DNA from: Delftia sp. PS-11
Lineage (GTDB): Bacteria; Pseudomonadota; Gammaproteobacteria; Burkholderiales; Burkholderiaceae_C
NCBI RefSeq assembly: GCF_029870285.1
Contig: NZ_JACSYA010000044.1
Span: 1-36,932 of the forward strand
Length of the DNA stretch: 36,932 bases
Reading direction: 5' to 3'
In this document: piece after piece, positions 1 through 6,539 of the stretch
How the letters are laid out: each line of letters opens with the position of its first letter
How positions within the stretch are numbered: position 1 is the first letter of the stretch
Program-made: the position numbers and the translations under genes
The notes under the pieces: model-generated
What the model was told of the DNA's origin: nothing
Seen by the model: the letters and a program-made list of their open reading frames with translations, nothing else
The model's database searches: none

Positions 1-15
1 CTGCTTGCCTTCGTG

Positions 16-111
16 TTGCCCGGCAGCGGGGCCATCTGCGGCGTTGCACGCGCTTGCAAGGCATGTGCATTGCAAGCGCGTGCGCCTTGCATCTGACCCG
101 CTGCCGGGCAA
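16..111. repeat. Nested perfect inverted repeat (intergenic)
   Basis: Two perfect inverted repeats lie one inside the other. The outer arms are TTGCCCGGCAGCGGG (16-30) and its exact complement at 97-111. The inner arms are GCACGCGCTTGCAA (46-59) and its complement at 70-83, around a 10-base loop. An alternative 8-bp pairing, TGCAAGGC (55-62) with GCCTTGCA (84-91), competes with the inner stem. There is no T-run on either side, so it is not a canonical Rho-independent terminator. It lies 44 bp past the stop codon of the MFS gene. It could be a REP-like element, an mRNA 3' stabiliser or an extrusion site. The structure is certain and the role is unknown. Confidence 0.8.
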
Positions 112-155
112 TGCGATCCCCAGATCAGTGTGGAACAGGCCCTCGTGCGCAAGGT

Positions 156-1376
156 TCAGCGGCTGGCGGCTGCGGTGCCTTGCGCGGGCAGCCCGTCGCA
201 TGCGCGGGCCTGCCTGCCGGCCAGCCAGCCCAGGGCCCACATGGCGACGCCGGCCAGCAGCGCGACCACGAAAGAGGTGCGCGCGCCCCAGAGGTCGGTG
301 GCCCAGCCTGCGGCAGCCGCGCCCAGTGCCACACCCATGGCCAGTCCGGTCAGCAGCCAGGTCATGCCCTCGGTCAGCCGCTGGTGCGGCACCTGCTGCT
401 CCACCAGTCCCATGGCCACAGTGATGGTGGGCCCGAAGGTGACGCCGGCCAGCAGTACGCCCAGCGTCAGCGTGAGTACATTGGTGGCCAGCAGCAGCGG
501 CACGGCCGTGATGCAGACCGAGGCGCCGACCCAGGCAATCTGGCGGTGCAGCGGCGCCTGCAGCCTCAGGGTGCCGAAGACCAGGCCCATCACGCAGGAG
601 CCCAGGGCGTAGAAAGACAGCACGATGCTGGCGGCGGCTGGCTGGCCCTGCTGGGTGGCGAAGGCCACGCTGGCCACATCGACCGTGCCTACGATGACGC
701 CCTGTGCCAGCATGAACAGCGCCAGCGTGCGCACGACCGGATGGCGGGCCAGCGATTGCTGGCGCATGCTTTGCAGCGTCCCGTCCACTGGGGGCTCGGT
801 ACGGCGCTGGGCCACGAACAGGCCCACGCCTGCCAGCAAGAGCAGGGAGGATGCCATGGGGCCGGCCTCTGGGAACAGCGCCATGCTCAGTCCCACGGAC
901 AAAGGAGGACCGACGATGAAGCAGACATCGTCGAGCACTGCCTCCAGCGCATAGGCGGTCTGCAGCTGCGGCGTGCCGCGCAGCAGCACTGTCCAGCGCG
1001 CCCGCACCATGGCTGGCATGCTGGGCAATGCCCCGACCAGTGCAGCCAGCGCCAGCAGCAGCCAGTCCGGTCCCTGCCAGTGCGAGCATGCCAGCAGCGC
1101 GAACATGGCCCCCGCGCTGATGGCAGCGGCCCAGGGCAGCACCTTGCGCTGGCCATGGCGGTCCACCAGGGCCGAGATGCGTGGCGCCAGCAGGGCGATG
1201 GACAGCGCGAAGCTGGCCGACACCATGCCCGCCAGCGCATAGGCGCCGCGCTGCTGCGACAGCATGGTGATCAGTCCGATGCCGGTCATCGACAGGGGCA
1301 GCCGGGCCAGCAGCCCGGCCAGCGCAAAGGCAGCCGTTCCAGGCAGTGTGAACAGCTGGCGGTAGGTGTTGAACAT
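156..1376 (-). CDS. MFS transporter (probable drug/metabolite exporter)
   Basis: This is a 406-residue hydrophobic protein with about 12 predicted membrane segments, typical of the major facilitator superfamily. Around residues 63-75 the loop reads APRISALVDRHGQRKVL, the inter-helix 2/3 loop signature (D-R-x-G-x-R-x-x-L) of MFS permeases. The start is placed at the ATG giving MFNTYRQLF. Longer readings to 1541 would run through the operator region into the regulator gene. No good Shine-Dalgarno sequence is visible. The gene is divergent from a TetR regulator, and a perfect palindrome sits 35 bp upstream of its start, so repression by that regulator is likely. This layout is classic for efflux pumps induced by their substrate. 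The substrate cannot be read from the sequence. Confidence 0.85.
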   Translation of the reverse strand: MFNTYRQLFTLPGTAAFALAGLLARLPLSMTGIGLITMLSQQRGAYALAGMVSASFALSIALLAPRISALVDRHGQRKVLPWAAAISAGAMFALLACSHWQGPDWLLLALAALVGALPSMPAMVRARWTVLLRGTPQLQTAYALEAVLDDVCFIVGPPLSVGLSMALFPEAGPMASSLLLLAGVGLFVAQRRTEPPVDGTLQSMRQQSLARHPVVRTLALFMLAQGVIVGTVDVASVAFATQQGQPAAASIVLSFYALGSCVMGLVFGTLRLQAPLHRQIAWVGASVCITAVPLLLATNVLTLTLGVLLAGVTFGPTITVAMGLVEQQVPHQRLTEGMTWLLTGLAMGVALGAAAAGWATDLWGARTSFVVALLAGVAMWALGWLAGRQARACDGLPAQGTAAASR

Positions 1377-1410
1377 GGCAGTCTTGTGGGAGTCCGATGG
1401 GCCGCCGCGA

Positions 1411-1431
1411 TGACATACGCAGCGTATGTCA
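1411..1431. promoter_or_regulatory. Putative TetR operator 1
   Basis: A perfect palindrome has arms TGACATACGC and GCGTATGTCA around a central A. Its core CATAC-N5-GTATG (1414-1428) recurs at 1470-1484. It lies 35 bp upstream of the MFS start. Size and symmetry fit the operators of TetR-family repressors, and the neighbouring tetR-type gene is the obvious ligand. Confidence 0.75.
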
Positions 1432-1469
1432 GTCATTCTACGGGGCGCGCATGATGCATTTATCATTGG

Positions 1470-1484
1470 CATACGTTTTGTATG
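1470..1484. promoter_or_regulatory. Putative TetR operator 2
   Basis: This is a second copy of CATAC-N5-GTATG, with GTTTT as spacer. It starts 56 bp from the core of operator 1 and ends 13 bp before the regulator's start codon. Binding here would block the regulator's own expression, giving negative autoregulation. The symmetry is seen directly; the function is inferred. Confidence 0.65.
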
Positions 1485-1497
1485 TAAATGGGCTGCC

Positions 1498-2091
1498 ATG
1501 CGCAAAAGCCGAGCCAGCATGATTGAGGAGACGCGCGCCAAGCTCGTGGCAGCAGCGCGCGATGCTTTTGGCCGCCAGGGGTACGCCCAGGCATCTATGG
1601 ATGAGCTGACGGCAAGCGCCGGGCTGACACGCGGCGCGCTCTACCACCACTTTGGCGGCAAGCAGGGCCTGCTGGCGGCGGTGGTGGCGCAAATGGATGC
1701 CGAAATGGATGCGCGCCTGGAGCAGGAGCTGGCTGCCCATGCCGATCCCTGGGAAGGGTTTCTGGCCTATTGCCGTGCCTATCTGGCCATGGCGCAGGAG
1801 GCCGAGATCCGCCGCATCGTGCTGCAGGATGCGCGCGCCGTGCTCACAGGCACGGACCAGGGCGAGCAGCATCGGGCCTGCATCGCCTTCGTGGCCGGTT
1901 ATCTGCAGCGGCTGATGGACAGCGGCGTGATCGTGCGCGCCAGCGCGCAGGCGCTGTCTCGGCTGCTCAATGGCTGTTTGGTCGAGTCGGCGTTCTGGAT
2001 TGCCGAGGAAGGCGCCCCTGCCGAACGCCTGCAGCAGGCGCTGCAGGCGCTGGAGCTGACGCTTCAGGGATGGCGGGTGCCTGGCGCCTGA
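1498..2091 (+). CDS. TetR/AcrR-family transcriptional regulator
   Basis: This 197-residue repressor has an N-terminal helix-turn-helix at about residues 33-53 (MDELTASAGLTRGALYHHFG), the hallmark of the TetR family. The helical C-terminal part is the ligand-binding and dimerisation domain. An in-frame ATG at 1426 exists, but it would put the operator palindromes inside the coding region and add 24 residues atypical of the family, so MRKSRASMIEETR is preferred. It is divergent from the MFS exporter and probably controls it, and itself, through the two CATAC-N5-GTATG sites. It ends 22 bp from the convergent lyase gene. The inducer is unknown. Confidence 0.88.
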   Translation: MRKSRASMIEETRAKLVAAARDAFGRQGYAQASMDELTASAGLTRGALYHHFGGKQGLLAAVVAQMDAEMDARLEQELAAHADPWEGFLAYCRAYLAMAQEAEIRRIVLQDARAVLTGTDQGEQHRACIAFVAGYLQRLMDSGVIVRASAQALSRLLNGCLVESAFWIAEEGAPAERLQQALQALELTLQGWRVPGA

Positions 2092-2113
2092 TGCCTGCCC
2101 CGCGCCGTGGGTG

Positions 2114-2974
2114 CTACTGGTACTTCTTTTCCAGATCGTCCCAGAACGGCTTGCCGACCAGGCGCTGGCGCTCGGCAAATGGCGTGACCACGGCGGTGTT
2201 CTCGTCCACCTTGCGCTCGCTGCGCAACTGGCCCAGCGCCTTTTGCATGCCGGCGACGGCGCCCTGCAGCGCGGCGTTGGCATAGAGCACCAGGCCGTAG
2301 CCCAGCCCGGCCAGCTCATCGGCGCTGGTGATGGGGGTCTTGCCGCCGATGACCATGTTCATGAGCTGAGGCTTTGCCAGACGCCGGGGCAGGGCGCTGA
2401 TTTCCTCGGCCCGGGTCACTGCCTCGACAAAGAGGATGTCTGCGCCTGCTTCGGCAAAGCGCTGGGCGCGCTCGACGGCAGCCTCGAAGCCCTGGGTGGC
2501 GCAGGCATCGGTGCGCGCCATGATCAGCGTGTCCTGGTCGCGGCGCGCGTCCACGGCGGCCCGGATCTTGCCCAGCATCTCTTCGGTGGAGATCACCTCC
2601 TTGCCGTTGAAGTGGCCACAGCGCTTGGGGCTGACCTGGTCTTCGAGCTGGATGCAGTCGGCGCCGGCACGCTCCAGCGTGCGCACGGCATGGTAGGTGT
2701 TGAGCGCGTTGCCGAAACCCGTGTCGGCATCGACGATCAGCGGCAGCTCCACGGCGTCGCGGATGCGGGCCGTGTGGTCGGCGATGTCGCTCAGCCCCAT
2801 GAAGGCCTGGTCGGGCAGGCCGAACCACATGTTGGTGACCCCGGCGCCGGTCACATAGATGGCCTCGAAGCCGAGGTCGGCCACGACACGTGCTGACAGG
2901 GCATTGAAAGCCCCGGGCACGAGTACGCCACGGCGCGCTTCGGCCAGCGCCTTGAGTTGTTGCTTGGTGTTCAT
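2114..2974 (-). CDS. Isocitrate lyase/PEP mutase-family C-C lyase
   Basis: This 286-residue (beta/alpha)8 enzyme belongs to the isocitrate lyase/phosphoenolpyruvate mutase superfamily. It carries the metal-binding VDADTGFG segment (residues 81-88), ED at 111-112 and, decisively, KRCGH at 117-121. That motif supplies the catalytic Cys119 of lyases such as 2-methylisocitrate lyase and 2,3-dimethylmalate lyase; PEP mutases lack it. It probably cleaves a 2-hydroxy-di- or tricarboxylate into pyruvate or glyoxylate plus a second acid. The start MNTKQQLKALAEARRG is chosen from family length; the ribosome site is weak. It lies 73 bp downstream of a Bug receptor, in the same orientation, behind a sigma-54 promoter. 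PrpB-like function is possible, but no methylcitrate synthase gene is adjacent. Confidence 0.85.
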   Translation of the reverse strand: MNTKQQLKALAEARRGVLVPGAFNALSARVVADLGFEAIYVTGAGVTNMWFGLPDQAFMGLSDIADHTARIRDAVELPLIVDADTGFGNALNTYHAVRTLERAGADCIQLEDQVSPKRCGHFNGKEVISTEEMLGKIRAAVDARRDQDTLIMARTDACATQGFEAAVERAQRFAEAGADILFVEAVTRAEEISALPRRLAKPQLMNMVIGGKTPITSADELAGLGYGLVLYANAALQGAVAGMQKALGQLRSERKVDENTAVVTPFAERQRLVGKPFWDDLEKKYQ

Positions 2975-3047
2975 CTGCGGAGGATCGAAGTGGAGAAAAC
3001 GAAAAAGCAAGGCTGGTGGCAGTCCAGCCCGATGCGGGAGGCGGTTC

Positions 3048-4040
3048 TTACTTTTCCTGCATGTTCGCGGCCTTGACGATCTCGCCCAGGCGCTTGCGCT
3101 CTGCATCGACGAACTTGGTGAATTCGGCACGCGTGCCGCCGATGGGCTCGATGCCCACGGCCTTGAGTTTTTCGGCGGTGGCGGGCTCCTTCATGGCTTT
3201 GTCCACGGCAGCGGCCAGCCTGTCCAGAATGGCCGGCGGTGTGCCTTTGGGCGCGTGGATGCCGGCCCAGTGCGCGATCTGCAGCTCGGCAAAACCCTGC
3301 TCCGTGGCCGTGGACAGTTGCGGGTAGGCCGAGATGCGCTGGGTCCAGGTCGTGGCCAGGGCCTTGAATTTGCCCTCATGCAGGATATGGGGCAGGGCGA
3401 TGATGCTGGCCTCGGAGGTGCCCTCGACCTGGCCGCCGAGCACCGCCGTCGTGCTTTCCGAGCCGCTCTTGTAGGGCACGGGCTGGAGCCTGGCGCCATA
3501 TTTCACATTCAGCATCTCGGCCACGAAATGCGGCGTGCTGCCCGTGCCGGCCGTGGCGAAGTTGAAGCCCTGGCCCTTCCTGGAAGCCTCGACGAAATCG
3601 CGCAGGTTCTGGTAGGGCGCGTTTTTGGGAACCACGATCACCGAGGGCGCCAGGCCGATCATGGCGACGGGCACCAGCGCATCGTCCTTGAAGGGCATGG
3701 TCTTCTTGATCATGCTGTTGGAGATGACGCCGGCCGCGCTGACCAGGAAGGTGTAACCATCGGGCTGCGCCTTGGCCACGATGTCGGCACCCACGGTGCC
3801 GCCCGCGCCGGGCCGGTTGTCGACGACCACGGGCTGGCCCAGGATCTTTGAGGCGCCCTCTGCAGCCGAGCGTGCCATCAGGTCATTGGCGCCGCCAGCG
3901 GAAAACGGCACGACCAGCCGGATCGGACGGCTGGGCCAGGCATCCGCCGCCCGGGCAGCGCCCAGCCCTGCCAGCGGCAGCGCGGTGGCCAGCAGCGCTG
4001 CGATGGCAGCGCGGCGGTGCAAGTGTTGTGTCATGGGCAT
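3048..4040 (-). CDS. Bug-type tripartite tricarboxylate receptor (solute-binding protein)
   Basis: This 330-residue periplasmic protein belongs to the Bug/TctC family. It has a signal peptide (HRRAAIAALLATALPLAGL, ending near ARAADA) followed by the family hallmarks WPSRPIRLVVPFSAGG and the NRPGAGGTVGADIVAKA-type loop that contacts the carboxylate ligand. The start is fixed by AGGAG five bases upstream of the ATG at 4040; an ATG six bases downstream is too far from it. No TctA/TctB membrane partners are in the window, which is common for this greatly expanded family in Burkholderiales. It is the first gene of a two-gene unit with the downstream lyase, suggesting it captures the lyase's substrate or a precursor. 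Transcription probably starts near 4076 from the sigma-54 element. Confidence 0.9.
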   Translation of the reverse strand: MPMTQHLHRRAAIAALLATALPLAGLGAARAADAWPSRPIRLVVPFSAGGANDLMARSAAEGASKILGQPVVVDNRPGAGGTVGADIVAKAQPDGYTFLVSAAGVISNSMIKKTMPFKDDALVPVAMIGLAPSVIVVPKNAPYQNLRDFVEASRKGQGFNFATAGTGSTPHFVAEMLNVKYGARLQPVPYKSGSESTTAVLGGQVEGTSEASIIALPHILHEGKFKALATTWTQRISAYPQLSTATEQGFAELQIAHWAGIHAPKGTPPAILDRLAAAVDKAMKEPATAEKLKAVGIEPIGGTRAEFTKFVDAERKRLGEIVKAANMQEK

Positions 4041-4086
4041 GGTGTCTCCTGGCAAATCTCGCAATAGGTGAAACATCTGCCCAGAT

Positions 4087-4102
4087 TGCAATCTCCATGC
4101 CA
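4087..4102 (-). promoter_or_regulatory. Sigma-54 (-24/-12) promoter
   Basis: Read on the minus strand, TGGCATGGAGATTGCA matches the sigma-54 consensus TGGCAYRNNNNTTGCW at every defined position, including the invariant GG and GC. The predicted transcript start is near 4076, about 36 nt before the Bug receptor start codon. The divergent gene encodes a sigma-54 activator with an intact GAFTGA loop, which strongly supports function. Confidence 0.8.
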
Positions 4103-4130
4103 CCGGCTTTCATGGAAGAGGGGGGATTAC

Positions 4131-4143
4131 TAAGTCATTGATT
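4131..4143 (-). promoter_or_regulatory. Putative IHF site
   Basis: The minus strand reads AATCAATGACTTA, a full match to the IHF consensus WATCAANNNNTTR, in an AT-rich stretch. It lies between the -24/-12 element and the upstream palindromes, where DNA bending is needed to bring a bound activator to sigma-54 polymerase. Confidence 0.6.
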
Positions 4144-4186
4144 GTTTTAATTTTTTTGAATGATGGGGTACTCTGCCAAACATCTT

Positions 4187-4223
4187 TTTCATGAAATTCA
4201 CCAAGTCTGTTTCACAAATGAAA
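4187..4223. promoter_or_regulatory. Putative activator-binding palindromes (UAS)
   Basis: Two dyads share TTTCA/TGAAA arms: TTTCATGAAA (4187-4196) and TTTCACAAATGAAA (4210-4223). They are about 85-135 bp upstream of the sigma-54 promoter and directly before the activator gene. That is the usual place for enhancer sites of bacterial enhancer-binding proteins, and it would also allow autoregulation. Assignment to the neighbouring PrpR-like protein is inference. Confidence 0.6.
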
Positions 4224-4234
4224 TAATTTATTGC

Positions 4235-6289
4235 ATGAATGAAACAAATGCCGCACCTTCCATGCCGCTGCAGTCCGCACTGCCGCGCATCGTCACTGTG
4301 GGGCGGCACCGTATTGGCCGCGTGCTGGAGCGCATGGGCCCTGCGGTTGCCGGGCAGGTCCGGGTTGGGCATGTGAGCGCGGCTTTCGATGAGGCGGTGC
4401 AGGCCGTGTGTGCCCTGCATGCGACCGAGCCTGTCGATGCCCTGGTGGCGGCGGGCGCCAGCGGTGCCTGGGTGCGCGAGCGCGTCGATATTCCCGTGGC
4501 AATGGTCGAGGTGCGCGGCTTCGATCTGCTGCAGGCGCTGGCCAGCGCGCGTGCCATGGCGCAGGCGCGCTCCGCTGCGGACACGCCCCGCATCGGTCTC
4601 GTATCGTTCGGGCAGCCGTCGCCGCAGCTGGCCCGGTTCGATGCCTTGTTCGGTTCGGGCATTGTGCAGTTCAGCTACCACGGTCCCGAGGATGCGCCTG
4701 CCTGCGTGCGGGCGCTGCAGAAAGCGGGCGTGGGCGCCGTGGTCGCGCCGGGCCTGGTGGCCGATCTGGCGGAGCAGGCTGGCATTCCCAGTGTGCTGCT
4801 GTACTCCGATGCCGCGGTGCTGCAGGCCTTGCACGATGCCGTGCTGCTGGCCCGTCACCGCCATGCGGAGCGCGCGCGCCACCAGCGGCTGGAGACTGTG
4901 CTGGGCCAACTGCAGGATGGCGTGGTGGCCGTGGACACCCGTGGCGCGATCCAGGCGCTCAACCCCGCCATGGCTGCACTGCTGGGTGCTCCCGCACAGG
5001 CTTTGCATGGCCGTCTGCTCGATGAGGTGGCGCCAGCGCTGGGCATGGCCCAGGTGCTGCGCAGCCCGGGCCTGGAGCCCGAGGGCAGCGAGGATGTGGT
5101 TCAACTGGCTCTGCGGACCCTGGCCGTGCGGCGTGCGCCCATCCTGGAGAACGGCCAGTTCACGGGCGCCTTGCTGGTGTGCCGCGATCCTGCCGCCATT
5201 CAGCGCGCCGATCGCCACCTGCGCGCCAACCGCAGCCTGCGCGGTGCGGGCGTGCGCTGGCGCATCGAGGACTACGCGGGCTACAGTGTGGCAGCCCGGC
5301 GCGTGCGCCGCTTTGCGCGCCAGTTCGCTGCCAGCGATGCGACGGTGCTGATTCAGGGCGAAAGCGGCACAGGCAAGGAACTGCTGGCGCAGGGCATGCA
5401 CCGCGCCAGCCGCCGCGCGGCTCAGCCCTTTTTGGCCGTGAACTGCGCGGCGCTGGGTGAAAGCCTGCTGGAGAGCGAGCTGTTCGGCTATGACGAAGGC
5501 GCCTTCACGGGGGCGCGCCGTGGCGGCAAGACGGGACTGGTCGAGGCTGCCCACACGGGCACGCTCTTTCTGGATGAGATCGGCGATATGCCGCTGGCGC
5601 TGCAGTCACGCCTGCTGCGTGTGCTGCAGGAGCGCGAGGTGCTGCGCGTGGGGGCGACCACGCCGGTGCCCGTGGACTTGCGCGTGATCGCCGCGACCCA
5701 TGCCGACCTGGCGCAACTGGTCGAGCGCGGCGCATTCCGCCGCGACCTCTACTACCGGCTGGCCGTGCTGCGGTTGTCCGTGCCTGCATTGCGCGAACGG
5801 GGCGCGGGCGATGTCCAGGCCCTGGCGCAGCGCATGCTGGCGCAGCGCCTGCATGCGCTGCACCAGCATGCGCTGCGCCAGCATTGCTCAGCGGCATCGC
5901 AGGCCGATGCCCTGCGGCTGCAGCGGCTGCTGTCAGTGTTGCTGGAGCACGCGGCAGGCTATGGCTGGCCGGGCAATGCGCGGGAGCTGGACAATTGGGT
6001 GGAGCGGCTGCTGGCCTGCCGCGATGACCTGGATGATGGCCTGTGCGATGGTGCGGGCCCGGCGGGCGTGCAGCCATGGCTGGAGGTGTTTCCCGAGTGC
6101 CGACCGCGCGCGCCGGACACGTCTGCAACTGCCGGGCGGCCTGCCATGCTGCGCGATGCACGGCGCGAAGCCGAGCGCCGGCGTGTGCGCGAAGTGCTGC
6201 AGGAAGTGCAGGGCGATCAGCGACGCGCCTGCGAGATCCTGGGCATCAGCCGGGCCACGCTGTGGCGCAGGCTCAGGGCGCAGGATTGA
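4235..6289 (+). CDS. PrpR-type sigma-54-dependent transcriptional activator
   Basis: This 684-residue enhancer-binding protein has an N-terminal PrpR_N ligand-sensing domain (about 17-190), a PAS-like segment (about 222-325), an AAA+ sigma-54 interaction domain (about 350-590) and a C-terminal Fis-type helix-turn-helix ([18 protein letters not shown]). Walker A is GESGTGKE (375-382). The sigma-54 contact loop GAFTGA is intact at 422-427. Walker B is in LFLDEIGD near 446. The start is the ATG at 4235; an upstream in-frame ATG at 4160 would translate through the palindromic sites. In the propionate system PrpR senses 2-methylcitrate. Here it probably senses a related acid and switches on the divergent receptor-lyase unit. 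No prpC, acnD or prpF is adjacent, so the name prpR is not assigned. Confidence 0.88.
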   Translation: MNETNAAPSMPLQSALPRIVTVGRHRIGRVLERMGPAVAGQVRVGHVSAAFDEAVQAVCALHATEPVDALVAAGASGAWVRERVDIPVAMVEVRGFDLLQALASARAMAQARSAADTPRIGLVSFGQPSPQLARFDALFGSGIVQFSYHGPEDAPACVRALQKAGVGAVVAPGLVADLAEQAGIPSVLLYSDAAVLQALHDAVLLARHRHAERARHQRLETVLGQLQDGVVAVDTRGAIQALNPAMAALLGAPAQALHGRLLDEVAPALGMAQVLRSPGLEPEGSEDVVQLALRTLAVRRAPILENGQFTGALLVCRDPAAIQRADRHLRANRSLRGAGVRWRIEDYAGYSVAARRVRRFARQFAASDATVLIQGESGTGKELLAQGMHRASRRAAQPFLAVNCAALGESLLESELFGYDEGAFTGARRGGKTGLVEAAHTGTLFLDEIGDMPLALQSRLLRVLQEREVLRVGATTPVPVDLRVIAATHADLAQLVERGAFRRDLYYRLAVLRLSVPALRERGAGDVQALAQRMLAQRLHALHQHALRQHCSAASQADALRLQRLLSVLLEHAAGYGWPGNARELDNWVERLLACRDDLDDGLCDGAGPAGVQPWLEVFPECRPRAPDTSATAGRPAMLRDARREAERRRVREVLQEVQGDQRRACEILGISRATLWRRLRAQD

Positions 6290-6539
6290 CGGCTACGAGT
6301 CGGTGACAGACCATTTTGCTGCCCTGTCCGCATCGCGCTACAAAAAAATCCTAGGGTTTGCCCTGTGCAGGGCTTTATCTCAGACTGGTTGCGACGATAG
6401 CGCATATGTAACGGTGGCGGTAAAGCCGTCTTCTGTTTGTCCGACTGGTGCATAAATCCATTTATCCTCCGCTCTCGGCTCCGCATGGGCTACTTCCTGA
6501 TCGATTTTTCGTGACCGCCTTTTCCGCCTTCGCCGTTTC
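6290..6539. other. 250-bp intergenic region with a weak hairpin
   Basis: This is the spacer between the activator and the GGDEF-EAL gene. The only structure seen is GCCCTG-TG-CAGGGC (6360-6373) followed by TTTAT, flanked upstream by a run of seven A. It may act as a weak terminator for the activator gene. The promoter of the downstream gene must lie here, but no convincing -35/-10 pair was found. Confidence 0.35.

Noticed and set aside
54..1454. A 466-codon plus-strand frame across the MFS gene.
   Set aside because: Gln/His/Gly-rich antisense shadow; the minus-strand protein is a clear MFS transporter.
2114..6289. Calling this a methylcitrate (prp) operon.
   Set aside because: No methylcitrate synthase, dehydratase or PrpF gene is present and a Bug receptor takes their place, so gene symbols prpB and prpR were withheld.
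6352..6373. Minus strand contains GCACAGGGCAAACC, the conserved core of GEMM-type cyclic-di-GMP riboswitches, upstream of a GGDEF-EAL gene.
   Set aside because: It is on the wrong strand for that gene, and the following conserved parts (GGGACGCAAAGCC, second stem) are missing. Treated as coincidence.
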